From Propionibacteriaceae bacterium (GTDB lineage Bacteria > Actinomycetota > Actinomycetes > Propionibacteriales > Propionibacteriaceae): a stretch of 35,707 bases of DNA. Below, piece by piece: positions 16,201 to 24,397 of this stretch (position 1 is its first letter; each line of letters starts with the position of its first letter). The notes below the pieces were generated by a model, which was not told the origin of the DNA, did no database searches, and was given only the letters and a program-made list of their open reading frames with translations. The stretch covers positions 1 through 35,707 of the forward strand of contig JAUNKK010000020.1 of NCBI GenBank assembly GCA_030532825.1, written 5' to 3'. Position numbers and translations under genes: made by a program.

Positions 16201-16230
16201 TTGCGAAGCCCGGCGGGGGTGCCGTATAGT
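16201..16230 (+). promoter_or_regulatory. Predicted tRNA promoter
   Basis: TTGCGA (16201-16206) and TATAGT (16225-16230) are separated by 18 bases. Transcription would start near 16237, just before the tRNA. Confidence 0.55.
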
Positions 16231-16244
16231 TACGACTCGCCCAA

Positions 16245-16317
16245 GCGCTCGTAGCTTAATGGATAGAGCATCTGACTACGGATCAGAAGGTTGGGGGTTC
16301 GAGTCCCTCCGAGCGCG
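16245..16317 (+). tRNA. tRNA-Arg (anticodon ACG)
   Basis: The 73-nt cloverleaf has a 7-bp acceptor stem GCGCTCG/CGAGCGC, an anticodon stem TCTGA/TCAGA around the loop CTACGGA (anticodon ACG, read as ICG) and a T-arm GGGGG-TTCGAGT-CCCTC. The D-arm is GCTTAATGGATAGAGC. G is the discriminator base, and CCA is not encoded. It has its own promoter and a strong terminator. Confidence 0.97.
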
Positions 16318-16325
16318 CCCCATCA

Positions 16326-16358
16326 GGCCCCCGACCCCGTCGGGGGCCACCCTTTTTC
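16326..16358 (+). terminator. Intrinsic terminator after tRNA-Arg
   Basis: GGCCCCCGA (16326-16334) and TCGGGGGCC (16340-16348) are perfect 9-bp arms with a 5-base loop, followed by ACCCTTTTTCT. It starts 9 bases after the tRNA. Confidence 0.9.
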
Positions 16359-16433
16359 TCAGCCCGGTGGGCTATGCCGCGAACCGCGGAAACAGAGTTT
16401 TAGCGTTGCCGCTGTTGATGGCGGCTAGCGAAC

Positions 16434-16824
16434 TTGGTCTCGCGCACCATCGTGCGCAGCGGCTTCTTCCGCCAGCCGACGCTGGCCCGCGCGGGCCAGG
16501 CGCGGGGGTGGAGCACCAGCCAACCCGACCTGTTCGGGATGCTCGACGGCGGCCTCCAACTGGTCAATGATCTGCCGGGCTACTACAAGGGCCAGGACAT
16601 CGGTCCGCGCACCCGCATAGCCGGGCCGCTGTTCAGCCGTCACCGTCGAGGAAGCCCTGCGCACCGTCATCGCGGACCCCAGCTACGTCCAGGCGGCCAG
16701 CGTCCTCAAACACGAACTGGACACCACCGACGGGTACCGCATCACCGGGGATCTGCTCTGGGAGCTTTTGGCGGCCCGACGTCGACCGCACCCAGGCGAC
16801 CGGGCGTGTTGTTGGCTGCTGTGA
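16434..16824 (+). pseudogene. Remnant of a GT1-type glycosyltransferase
   Basis: Two fragments in different frames resemble the middle and end of UDP/macrolide-type glycosyltransferases. The first (to about 16630) reads LQLVNDLPGYYKG, then TRIAGPLF, like the acceptor-to-donor linker motif ending in GPL. The second, from about 16639 to the TGA at 16822-16824, reads VTVEEALRTVIADPSY, then QAASVLKHEL, like the C-terminal helices of the family. The donor-binding HCG block is missing, so there is an internal deletion as well as a frameshift. The assignment is by pattern only. Confidence 0.4.
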
Positions 16825-16836
16825 TGTCATGGGGGT

Positions 16837-18201
16837 ATGAGCCAACCCGACCAGCCGAATACCAGCCCTGAGCAGCTACTCGCCGAGATCATCGCCGGAC
16901 ACTTCATCGACGCCCGGGTTGAGGATCGTAGCGGAAACGAGACGGTGGTGTTGGGCGATGCCCTCCCCACCATCGAGTGCCACATCCACTCGATTGAGGA
17001 CGGACCGCCCTACGGCGCCTACATCACCTTGATCATTCAGGGGGGCGCGCTGGGGGTGCAGGGCGCCACCGTCACTGCCAGCGGCTACGGCGAGACCATA
17101 CACGACGCGCTGGTGGTGGCCGGGTGCAACTGGGCGTGCGCGTTCGGGCCGGTGCTGCTGACGAGTATCGGGCGTCCCGACCTCATCAACACCCAAGACC
17201 CCGATGTGGAACAGTTCGAGGCCGACATCGCAGGCCGCCGCTACCTCGTCACCATGAGCGGCCTTGACCGGGGCGGCAATGTCACCGTCGACGAGGTCAG
17301 CGCCTACCGCACCCGGCTCGGGGGTTCCCGCGCCCTCACAGAGGCGGTGCTCAGCAGCGAAACCCTGCCGGCGTCGCGCTCGGGCGATGTCATCCCGCTC
17401 GGCGTCTTCCTGGGAGTTGGACCGAAGAACCTATCCGAGGTCAAGTATGGACTCGGCGACTGGGCGCCCGCCCGCGCCGTCTGGGACCACCTCCCGACCG
17501 AGTCGGATGGGTACCGTCTGCTACGCGAGTGGGCGCTCCTCGCCCCGATCTCACCCCCGCCCCCGCTGACCCACCAGTCGCTGCAACACACCCTGGATCA
17601 GCTGCGTGCCGCGGCCGACAGCCCGCAGAGCGAGGGCGGGTGGCGGGGCGGTCTGCACCACGGCATGAGGCTCGGCGCCCCCGCCACCCCGGAGCAGCTG
17701 GCCGCCTGGGGCCCCCTCCCGCCGGATGCCCGCTGGTTCCTGGAGGAGATCGCCGCCTCGGGCGCCGGGCCGGGTTATGGCCTCGACCTACGCCTCATCG
17801 AGCCAGGTTGGCTGCACCTGGCGGCCGCCGGATGCGGAGCCAGCTGGGTTTTGGGCCTCAGCGACGGGCAGGTGTGGCTAGATTCCCGAGCCTGCGACGG
17901 TCAGGTCCAGCCGGTCGCGCCCAACTTCGCAGCCTGGTACGAGGCCTGGCTCGACAACGCGATCCGCGGCGGTGGACCTTTCGCACGGTGGGATTACCAG
18001 GCGGACGCGGCGGTCAAGATCCTGGTGCAGGCCGCGGAGCAATACGGCGGTGTCGAGAACCTGCCGGAAGCGGATTTCCAGGTGGCGATCAACGGCCCCG
18101 ACGGCGCACCCACCGGGCCCTGCCACGCCTGCGAGGCTCTCTACGACCACTACGGGGTGCCAAGCACCGTCTTCACCACCGGGCCGCAGCGGCCCGAGTG
18201 A
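16837..18201 (+). CDS. DUF6348-like protein with a SUKH/SMI1-like C-terminal domain
   Basis: In this 454-residue soluble protein, the N-terminal third (about 20-130: TIECHIHSIEDG, VTASGYGETIHDALVVAGCNWACAFGPVL) resembles DUF6348, and the C-terminal part (about 275-390: LGAPATPEQLAAWGPLPPD, then WLHLAAAGCGASWVLGLSDG) resembles SMI1/KNR4 (SUKH) domains. SUKH proteins often serve as immunity proteins to toxins delivered between bacteria, but many have other roles. ATGGGGGT just before the ATG gives a close, purine-rich ribosome-binding site. No polymorphic toxin is seen nearby. The two genes that follow may be functionally linked. The domain calls are moderate. Confidence 0.6.
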   Translation: MSQPDQPNTSPEQLLAEIIAGHFIDARVEDRSGNETVVLGDALPTIECHIHSIEDGPPYGAYITLIIQGGALGVQGATVTASGYGETIHDALVVAGCNWACAFGPVLLTSIGRPDLINTQDPDVEQFEADIAGRRYLVTMSGLDRGGNVTVDEVSAYRTRLGGSRALTEAVLSSETLPASRSGDVIPLGVFLGVGPKNLSEVKYGLGDWAPARAVWDHLPTESDGYRLLREWALLAPISPPPPLTHQSLQHTLDQLRAAADSPQSEGGWRGGLHHGMRLGAPATPEQLAAWGPLPPDARWFLEEIAASGAGPGYGLDLRLIEPGWLHLAAAGCGASWVLGLSDGQVWLDSRACDGQVQPVAPNFAAWYEAWLDNAIRGGGPFARWDYQADAAVKILVQAAEQYGGVENLPEADFQVAINGPDGAPTGPCHACEALYDHYGVPSTVFTTGPQRPE

Positions 18202-18222
18202 GCTCGCCGATACCCTGAACAT

Positions 18223-19239
18223 ATGACCAACCCCGTCCCGCCCCTAGACCTCAGGCCGGTGTGGTTTGAGACGCCGCTCGTGGAGCTGGACTCGCCGGTT
18301 GTCGTCGAGTCGGAGGACGGGACGGTGTGGGTGCTGGAAACCCGGGGCCGACAAGGCAATACCCTCAAGTTGCGACTCACCAGATCGGGCTCCGTGCCCC
18401 AGTTCGTCGCCGCCCCCGGGCAGCGTGAGTTGGGTGATCTGCTGGTGCTGGAGCTCCCCTCCCGCCCCGTGAGGGCCTTCCGCCTGCCCGACGGTAAGGT
18501 CGTTGAGGGCTTCCCCGCATCCGGTGTGGTGCTGGCGCGGGTGTGCTCCGTGACGCTGCTGGCTTCCGTCGTCGCCGTGGCGGCAGGGACCCAGGCCTGG
18601 CGCAATGGCGTGCAACTCATAGCCCTGATTCTGCTGGCTGCCATTCTGCTGGCAGCGACGGTGTTCGTCGCGCGTCTTCCAGGGGCCAAGGCCCGGTACG
18701 CGACCGAGTCGGGCTCCTATCTGTTGCCCGAACTCCTCGACTCCCGCCCCGCCGCGTCGGCTGCCGTCGCCCTCGTAGACAGCATCAAGGAGGAGTACGG
18801 TCGCCTGCTCAGCGACCTCGTCTACCGCATCGAAGCGCCCGCGTTCTTCGACCCCGCCGACGAACTGACTCGCCAGTTCACGACCGCCCTCATCCGCTGG
18901 GACACGGCCAGCGAAACCCTCGACCAAGCGGAGCTGGGCGCCCTGGCCGCGGAGATCCGCGTCGCCTTCGATGCCGCCAAGGCGCACGCGGAAACCGTCG
19001 GGCTGGCCCACTTGCCCGCCGAAGCCCAAGAGCCGGCAGGGCGGGCGCTAAAGGCCGCGCGGCTCGCCGCCGGCGCGAAAAGCCCGGGGGAGCGGGACGC
19101 GGCGCAGCGGCAGGTGGTCGAGCTATTGGAATCGCTGGCGCTGTACTACCTGCCCCGGCCGGCTCAGGCGCGCCGCATGATTGAGGGCGGCGTCACACTG
19201 GCCCTGCCGGGGCGGCGTCGGCCGGAGGAGACGTCGTGA
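18223..19239 (+). CDS. Membrane protein of unknown function, first of a paralogous pair
   Basis: This 338-residue protein has an N-terminal beta-rich region (about 1-95), two hydrophobic segments (about 104-122 and 127-146), and an Ala/Glu-rich helical C-terminal domain. That domain has IKEEYGRLLSDLVYRIE (about 187-203), ETVGLAHLPAEAQE, then AGRALKAARLAAG and LESLALYYLPRP. The same blocks, in the same order, occur in the next gene, so the two arose by duplication. The ATG lies 7 bases after TACCCT (18211-18216), so the gene is probably leaderless. Its stop overlaps the GTG of the second gene by 4 bases. No known family comes to mind. Confidence 0.7.
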   Translation: MTNPVPPLDLRPVWFETPLVELDSPVVVESEDGTVWVLETRGRQGNTLKLRLTRSGSVPQFVAAPGQRELGDLLVLELPSRPVRAFRLPDGKVVEGFPASGVVLARVCSVTLLASVVAVAAGTQAWRNGVQLIALILLAAILLAATVFVARLPGAKARYATESGSYLLPELLDSRPAASAAVALVDSIKEEYGRLLSDLVYRIEAPAFFDPADELTRQFTTALIRWDTASETLDQAELGALAAEIRVAFDAAKAHAETVGLAHLPAEAQEPAGRALKAARLAAGAKSPGERDAAQRQVVELLESLALYYLPRPAQARRMIEGGVTLALPGRRRPEETS

Positions 19240-20255
19240 GTCTCGAACTGTGGCAGGAGGTGCCGGAAGACACCAACGTGTGGCGGGCCGACAAGGCCTC
19301 GCTCCTCGTGCTGCCCTTGCAGGAGGAGCCCCTGGTGGCCACCGTCCACGCCAACGGCGACTCCTTCACCACGATCCGCTACGCGCGGGTGTCAAACCTG
19401 AACCATCCGCTCTACTACGACACCGTGGAGCAGACGATCGGCCCGCCGCTACGGACCGTCGCGCGTGACCGGGACCTGCGGATCGTCGCGATCCCGCCCG
19501 TCCAGTGGGGAACCCAGGGGTTTGATCTGAGGACCCCGGCCTCCGCGATCATGCTGGGGATAGTGGTGACGGGTCTCGCCATGATCGTGGCGTTGGGCGT
19601 GGCCTATCCGGCGACGCTACTGGCCTCGATCCCCCTCTACGGCGTCCTCGTCGGAGGCATGGCTTTTCGCCTGAACAAGCGAGGAAACAGGCCGACCCAG
19701 ATCGTGACGGCGGGATCGCTGGAGCTGGACGGCAGCAACCTCGTCGACTACGTGGGGGCCCGGCTGCGGGGCGAACGTCCCGAGCTGCCCACCGAAACCC
19801 AGCGTCGCACCGACATCGTCGCCCGGGTGGAGGGCATCAAAGAGGAGTACGGGCGACTGACGTCGGATCTGGCCTATCGCATCGAGAACTCGGCGCTGTT
19901 CGACTCGTCGGTGCCGCTGACGTCGGTGTTCCTGGTGCAGCTGGGTCGCTACGACAACGAGGCCGCCGACCTGGCCACCGACGACCTCGACGACCTCGCC
20001 GCCGAACTGGAGATCAGCTACGCCACCGCCCGCGACCATGCCGAGACCGTCGGGTTCGGGCACCTGCCCGCGACGGCCCGGCCGGAAGCGGGACGGGCGG
20101 CCAAGGCAGCCCGGCTGGCGGCCGAAACTGCAAACGACGGGGAACGAGCCGCCGCCCTGGAACAGGTTCGGCGGATCCTGGAGTCGCTGGCGCTGTACTA
20201 CCTGCCCGTCGAACTCGTCCGCCGCGCCATCACCGACGGGTCTCCCGCCGCTTGA
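19236..20255 (+). CDS. Membrane protein of unknown function, second of a paralogous pair
   Basis: This 339-residue protein starts at a GTG overlapping the previous stop (GTGA). Two hydrophobic segments lie at about 106-125 and 127-145. The C-terminal domain repeats the partner's signature blocks: IKEEYGRLTSDLAYRIE, HAETVGFGHLPATARPE, AGRAAKAARLAAE and RRILESLALYYLPVEL. The N-terminal cytosolic halves are much less alike, so the two may form a heteromer with one shared and one distinct part. It converges on nox with 21 bases between stops. The function is unknown. Confidence 0.7.
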   Translation: MSLELWQEVPEDTNVWRADKASLLVLPLQEEPLVATVHANGDSFTTIRYARVSNLNHPLYYDTVEQTIGPPLRTVARDRDLRIVAIPPVQWGTQGFDLRTPASAIMLGIVVTGLAMIVALGVAYPATLLASIPLYGVLVGGMAFRLNKRGNRPTQIVTAGSLELDGSNLVDYVGARLRGERPELPTETQRRTDIVARVEGIKEEYGRLTSDLAYRIENSALFDSSVPLTSVFLVQLGRYDNEAADLATDDLDDLAAELEISYATARDHAETVGFGHLPATARPEAGRAAKAARLAAETANDGERAAALEQVRRILESLALYYLPVELVRRAITDGSPAA

Positions 20256-20276
20256 GCCGCCTCGGACCGTCGCCAC

Positions 20277-21647
20277 TCAGCGGGGTGCGGAAAGCGCCGC
20301 CATCGTCACATAGTTATATGGCTTGTTGAAATGGGGCAGGAAGAAGATGTCCAATAGCGCAAGCTTGTCAATGGTGAGCCGCTCCTGAATGGCCAGGGAG
20401 AACATGTGGATCATCATCGACACGTCTTCCTGAGATGCGATCTGGCAGCCCAGGATGACGCGACTGGCGCGGTCGAAGATGATCTTGATGCTCACCGGGT
20501 GGTTGTCCACTTCCATGAACTCGGGCCGTTGCAGGTCCGTGTACTCCGTCGCCACGGGGTCGTAGCCGAACTCGCGGGCCTTCGCGGTGGTCAGGCCGGT
20601 GGAAACCATCTTGAGGTCGTAGACGCACACTCCGTTGGAACCTTGGACGCCAGCCGACTCCAGCGCAGTTCCGGCGGCGTTGTGGGCTGCCACCACGCCC
20701 GAGCGCACCGCGTTGGTGGCCAGGGCGATGTAATTTGGTGCCCCGGCCGCGTTGTCGTGGACGACGGCGCAGTCCCCGATGGCGTAGACGTCCTCGCGGC
20801 TGGTCCGCTGATTCCGGTCCACGAGGTAGGCGCCGTTGTCGAACAACTCCAGTTCATCCTTGCCCAGGTCGGTGTTGGGGCGGAAGCCGACAGAGATCAC
20901 CACCATGTCGACATCGAAGGTCTCCTGGTCTGTCACCACGTGCTCGACCCGCTGCTGCCCGGACACGGCCAAAACATGGTGTCCTAGAGCGAGCCGGATG
21001 CCGTGGTCGGCGAGGTTGCGGCTCATCATCTCCCCGAACTCCGGGTCGTAGTAGCCCTCAAGCGGCGTCTCGGCCACGTCGATGAGGGTGACTTCCCGGC
21101 CCAGACGCTGGAAGGCCTCGGCCAGTTCGACGCCCGTGTATCCGGCCCCGATCACCGCCACCCGCTGGATGGTGGTGTCTTTGAGCTTGTCGATCACCTC
21201 GGCGGCGTTCTGGAACAGCTTGACGAACTGGACGTTGTCCAGGCTGGCCTTGAACTCTCGGGTGCCCGGAACGAGCGTCACGCCATCGATGGGCGGGATG
21301 ATGGGGGCCGATCCGGTGGCGAGGATGAGCTTGTCATATTCTTCGGTGCGCCGTTGACCGTCGAGAACGACATGTACTTGCTTGGCGTCGAAGTCGATGG
21401 ACTCGACGACGGCTTCCATATGGACGGTGGCACCGGCGGCCTCAAGCTGGTCCTTGGAAGAATAAAACAGGCCGTCCGACCCGGCTATTTGCCCGCCAAT
21501 CCACAGTGCTATACCGCAGCCTAAGAAAGAGATGTTTGAGTTCTGGTCGAAGACCACCACCTCGTTGTCGGCGCCGTAGTTCGCTAAGACGGTGTTGAGG
21601 AAGGCGGTGCCGGCATGGTTCGCGCCGATGACGACGATCTTGCTCAT
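20277..21647 (-). CDS. nox: Water-forming NADH oxidase
   Basis: This 456-residue flavoprotein of the peroxide-reductase-like disulfide reductase group has a FAD-binding [11 protein letters not shown] at the N-terminus, and the redox-active Cys44 in [15 protein letters not shown] forms the cysteine sulfenic acid. It also has ATGSAP, an NADH-binding [15 protein letters not shown] and the second FAD motif YAIGDCA. The C-terminal interface domain ends [14 protein letters not shown]. The protein is close to the lactic-acid-bacterial Nox type, which reduces O2 with 2 NADH to water; CoA-disulfide reductase is the main alternative. It would regenerate NAD and remove oxygen. The frame can start at a TTG at 21653, but the ATG at 21647 has AAGGA at the right distance (8 bases). 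Confidence 0.92.
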   Translation of the reverse strand: MSKIVVIGANHAGTAFLNTVLANYGADNEVVVFDQNSNISFLGCGIALWIGGQIAGSDGLFYSSKDQLEAAGATVHMEAVVESIDFDAKQVHVVLDGQRRTEEYDKLILATGSAPIIPPIDGVTLVPGTREFKASLDNVQFVKLFQNAAEVIDKLKDTTIQRVAVIGAGYTGVELAEAFQRLGREVTLIDVAETPLEGYYDPEFGEMMSRNLADHGIRLALGHHVLAVSGQQRVEHVVTDQETFDVDMVVISVGFRPNTDLGKDELELFDNGAYLVDRNQRTSREDVYAIGDCAVVHDNAAGAPNYIALATNAVRSGVVAAHNAAGTALESAGVQGSNGVCVYDLKMVSTGLTTAKAREFGYDPVATEYTDLQRPEFMEVDNHPVSIKIIFDRASRVILGCQIASQEDVSMMIHMFSLAIQERLTIDKLALLDIFFLPHFNKPYNYVTMAALSAPR

Positions 21648-21710
21648 GTTCAAGGTCCTTTCGTCAGGGATGCGTCCGGCGGCTGGGCGAGCAGCCGAAA
21701 CACATCCAAG

Positions 21711-21735
21711 TTCCCGAGAGTCTAGGTTTCGGGAA
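21711..21735 (-). promoter_or_regulatory. Palindrome upstream of nox
   Basis: TTCCCGA (21711-21717) and TCGGGAA (21729-21735) are perfect 7-bp arms 11 bases apart. On the minus strand the spacer contains TAGACT, a possible -10 box 64-75 bases before the nox ATG. A protein bound here would cover the promoter. The -35 match is poor, and the motif does not match the Rex consensus I know. Confidence 0.4.
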
Positions 21736-21788
21736 GATCACGATTTGAAAACGAAACCATAACAGCGTTCGGAGCGGGAACCGAACCA

Positions 21789-21810
21789 GCCACGCGACGG
21801 CAGACGTGGC
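21789..21810 (-). terminator. Possible terminator of the amino-acid ABC operon
   Basis: GCCACG (21789-21794) and CGTGGC (21805-21810) form a 6-bp stem with a 10-base loop, 4 bases past the ATPase gene's stop codon. The stem is short and no U-run follows. Confidence 0.35.
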
Positions 21811-21814
21811 GTCG

Positions 21815-22561
21815 TTACCTCAGCACGCGAGATAGGAAGTCCCGGGTGGCCGGCTCCTGGGGGTCGTCGAGGACCTGCGCAGGTGGGCCCTGCTCGACGA
21901 TGCGACCCTGCTCCAGGAACACCACCCGGTCAGCTGCCGACCGGGCGAAGCCGATCTCGTGGGTCGCCATGAGGATGGTGGAGCCTGTCGCTTTGAGATC
22001 CTTCACTAGGTCGAGGACCTCGCCGACGAGCACCGGGTCGAGGGCCGAGGTGATCTCGTCGAGCAGCAGCAGTTCCGGATCGGTGACCAGGGCCCGCGTG
22101 ATCGCGACCCGCTGCTGTTGCCCGCCGGACAGCCGGTCGGGAAACGCCGATGCCTGACCCGTCAGGCCGATGCGCTCCAGCAACTCCAGGCCGCGACCCT
22201 CCGCCGTCGCCTTCGAAAGGCCGTGCACTTTGCGCGCCGCGAGGGTGATGTTGTCCAGGACGCTCAGGTGAGGGAAGAGGTTGTAGTGCTGGAACACCAC
22301 CCCGATGCGGGCACGGACCTTGTCGGCGTTGATCCGCGGGTCGGTGATGTCGAGGCCGGACAAGAAGATCTGGCCGTCATCGACGCGCTCAAGCAGGTTC
22401 GCGGTGCGCAGCAGCGTCGACTTGCCAGACCCGGAGGCGCCGATCAGCACCACCACCTCGTGTGGGTCCACCGTCAGGTCCAGGCGACGCAACACCATGT
22501 TGCGTCCGAAGCGCTTCACCACGCCCCGCACATCCAGGACGGTGCCTTCCGTATCGCTCAT
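21815..22561 (-). CDS. Polar amino-acid ABC importer, ATP-binding protein
   Basis: This 248-residue ATPase of the GlnQ/HisP type has Walker A GASGSGKST (41-49), the Q-loop VVFQHYNLFPHLSV typical of amino-acid importers, LSGGQQQR (144-151), Walker B LLLLDE (164-169) and the switch His in ATHEIGFA. The start at 22561 overlaps the permease stop (TGATG); the frame runs open far upstream, but only as an antisense-free shadow of the permease gene. It is the last gene of a three-gene operon and would drive uptake of a polar amino acid such as glutamine, glutamate or cystine. The substrate cannot be told from the sequence. Confidence 0.92.
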   Translation of the reverse strand: MSDTEGTVLDVRGVVKRFGRNMVLRRLDLTVDPHEVVVLIGASGSGKSTLLRTANLLERVDDGQIFLSGLDITDPRINADKVRARIGVVFQHYNLFPHLSVLDNITLAARKVHGLSKATAEGRGLELLERIGLTGQASAFPDRLSGGQQQRVAITRALVTDPELLLLDEITSALDPVLVGEVLDLVKDLKATGSTILMATHEIGFARSAADRVVFLEQGRIVEQGPPAQVLDDPQEPATRDFLSRVLR

Positions 22562-23424
22562 CAGACGGCTCCTCCCATCTGTTCCCGCTCCCGCAGACGG
22601 GCGGTATACCAGTCGGACAGGCGAATGAAGGGCCAGCTCAGCAGGACGAACAGCACGCCCGCCACCACGTAGGGGGTGAAGTTGTAGCTTTGCGCCTGCT
22701 GGATTTGCGCCGCCCGGATGGCGTCGACGGCGCCCAGCACCGAGATCAGGCCGACGTCCTTCTGCATCGAGATGAAATCGTTCATCAGCGCCGGGGTCAC
22801 CTTCCGCACCGCTTGCGGGATGATGACAAAACGCAGGCTTTGCCAGTACGTCAACCCCAGCGACCGTGCCGCGTAGCGCTGCGACGGGTGCACCGCTTCC
22901 AGGCCTGCCCGCAGCACCTCCGCCACGTACGACGAGTACGTCAAGATCAGGGCGACGGTGCCCAGCAGCGCTGCCGAGATGCGCTGCGTCGGGTTCAGCG
23001 CCGGAATCCCGAATCCGATCAGATACAGCACGATGAGGAACGGCATCCCGCGGAAAAGGTCGGTGTAAGCGGCGGCCAGGAACCGCACCGGGAAGAACAC
23101 CGGCCCCCGCAGGGACCGCAGCGTCGCCACAATCACCGCCAGCACGGCCACGCCCATGACGGCGAAGAACAGGATCTGCACGTTCAGCCACAACCCCGCC
23201 AGCACCGCGGGCAGCGCCTGCACGAAGTAGCGCCACGAGAAGAACGTTTCCCGCGTGACCGCCCACCCCGGAGAGTTCGCCAGGATCAACCACACCGCAA
23301 CGGCGAAGGCCACCGTCGAGATCGCGGAGATGACGACTGACCGGGTGGTCTGGGCGCGCCGGTAGCGCCGACGCTCCTGTTCAATCTCGCTGACGGCGTC
23401 TAGGTCGTCGAGGTCCCTGGTCAC
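22561..23424 (-). CDS. Polar amino-acid ABC importer, permease
   Basis: This 287-residue HisM-family permease has a hydrophilic N-terminus rich in charged residues (about 1-28) and then about six hydrophobic segments. It has the membrane-protein signature AAYTDLFRGMPFLIVLYLI and the EAA loop AARSLGLTYWQSLRFVIIPQA, where it contacts the ATPase. It starts at a GTG at 23424, one base after the stop of the binding-protein gene, and its stop overlaps the ATPase start. With only one permease gene, the transporter is probably a homodimer in the membrane. Confidence 0.9.
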   Translation of the reverse strand: MTRDLDDLDAVSEIEQERRRYRRAQTTRSVVISAISTVAFAVAVWLILANSPGWAVTRETFFSWRYFVQALPAVLAGLWLNVQILFFAVMGVAVLAVIVATLRSLRGPVFFPVRFLAAAYTDLFRGMPFLIVLYLIGFGIPALNPTQRISAALLGTVALILTYSSYVAEVLRAGLEAVHPSQRYAARSLGLTYWQSLRFVIIPQAVRKVTPALMNDFISMQKDVGLISVLGAVDAIRAAQIQQAQSYNFTPYVVAGVLFVLLSWPFIRLSDWYTARLREREQMGGAV

Positions 23425-23425
23425 G

Positions 23426-24283
23426 TCAACTCAGCACGGGTGCGTGAACGGACTCCGACAGCCACTTTTGGGCCAACTCGTCCAGCGTGCCGGCGGCGCG
23501 CATCCGATCCACGGCGGCCGAGACGGGCGCGGTCAGCGCGGAGCCCTTCGGCAAGACCAGGGCCAGGTCCTCGCCGCCGGTGGTGTCGGCGAACTGCCCC
23601 ACCAGCACGCCGCTGTCGAGTTCCGCGTTCACCAGGTACAGAGCGGTCGGCAGGTCGACGACGATGGCGTCTACCTGGCCGTTCTTCAGCGCCTGCACCA
23701 CATCCTGCGAGTTGTTAAACACCGCCGGGGCGTTGTCGGGGGAGACGCTCTGTTCCAGGGTGCGCTGCCCCGTCACCCCGGATTGCACGCCGAAGGCCAC
23801 CGGCTTGAGATCAGCGATGCTCTGCGCCGTCGCCGCGGGGGAGGCGACCAGTGCCACCACCGCCTGCGCGGTGGTGTAGTAGGGACTGGAGAAGTCGACG
23901 GCGTTCTTGCGTTCCTCGGTGATGGAGAACTGCTGCAGGTTGAAATCCCAGTCCTTCGCGCCAGGGGCGATGGCGGCGTCGAAGGTGGTGCGGGTCCACG
24001 TCACCTGTTCCTTGCTGAAGCCCAACTCTTGGGCGACGGCGTAGGCGACGGCCGCCTCGAAGCCCTCCCCGGAGGCCGGGTCGTCGTTCTCCACCCACGG
24101 GGAATAGGCGGGCTCGCCGGTGGCGATGGTCAGCTTGCCCTTGTCGAAGGTGGGAAGCTCATCGCCCTTCGCGGACGGGTCGACGCTGGGCTGGTCACTG
24201 GCGGCGCCGGAGCAGGCCGCCGCGGCGAGGGATGCCGTCGCGGCGGCGAACAAGGCGGTGCGGCGGGTGAAGGTCGTGGCCAT
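23426..24283 (-). CDS. Amino-acid ABC importer, substrate-binding lipoprotein
   Basis: This 285-residue protein belongs to SBP family 3. The N-terminus, TFTRRTALFAAATASLAAAAC, has twin arginines before a hydrophobic run and a Cys at a lipobox-like site (AAAC), so it may be a Tat-exported lipoprotein. The mature part shows family motifs: GFEAAVAYAVAQELGF, FDAAIAPG and RKNAVDFSSPYY. The start at 24283 is chosen because AGGAG lies 5 bases upstream; an in-frame Met 20 codons earlier has no such site. It is the first gene of the importer operon and captures the ligand outside the membrane. Confidence 0.9.
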   Translation of the reverse strand: MATTFTRRTALFAAATASLAAAACSGAASDQPSVDPSAKGDELPTFDKGKLTIATGEPAYSPWVENDDPASGEGFEAAVAYAVAQELGFSKEQVTWTRTTFDAAIAPGAKDWDFNLQQFSITEERKNAVDFSSPYYTTAQAVVALVASPAATAQSIADLKPVAFGVQSGVTGQRTLEQSVSPDNAPAVFNNSQDVVQALKNGQVDAIVVDLPTALYLVNAELDSGVLVGQFADTTGGEDLALVLPKGSALTAPVSAAVDRMRAAGTLDELAQKWLSESVHAPVLS

Positions 24284-24397
24284 AGGATCTCCTGGGTATG
24301 GGTGCCGTGCCGACAGGGGAAGGGTATCCGCCGCCGGTTCCACTGGTACAACCTGGCCCCGTTCCGCCTCATTCTTGCTCTGGGGCAGCCGCTGCGG

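Noticed and set aside
16245-16320. tRNA-Arg as an attachment site of an integrated element
   Set aside because: I could not find a second copy of the tRNA 3' end elsewhere in the window, and no integrase gene is present.
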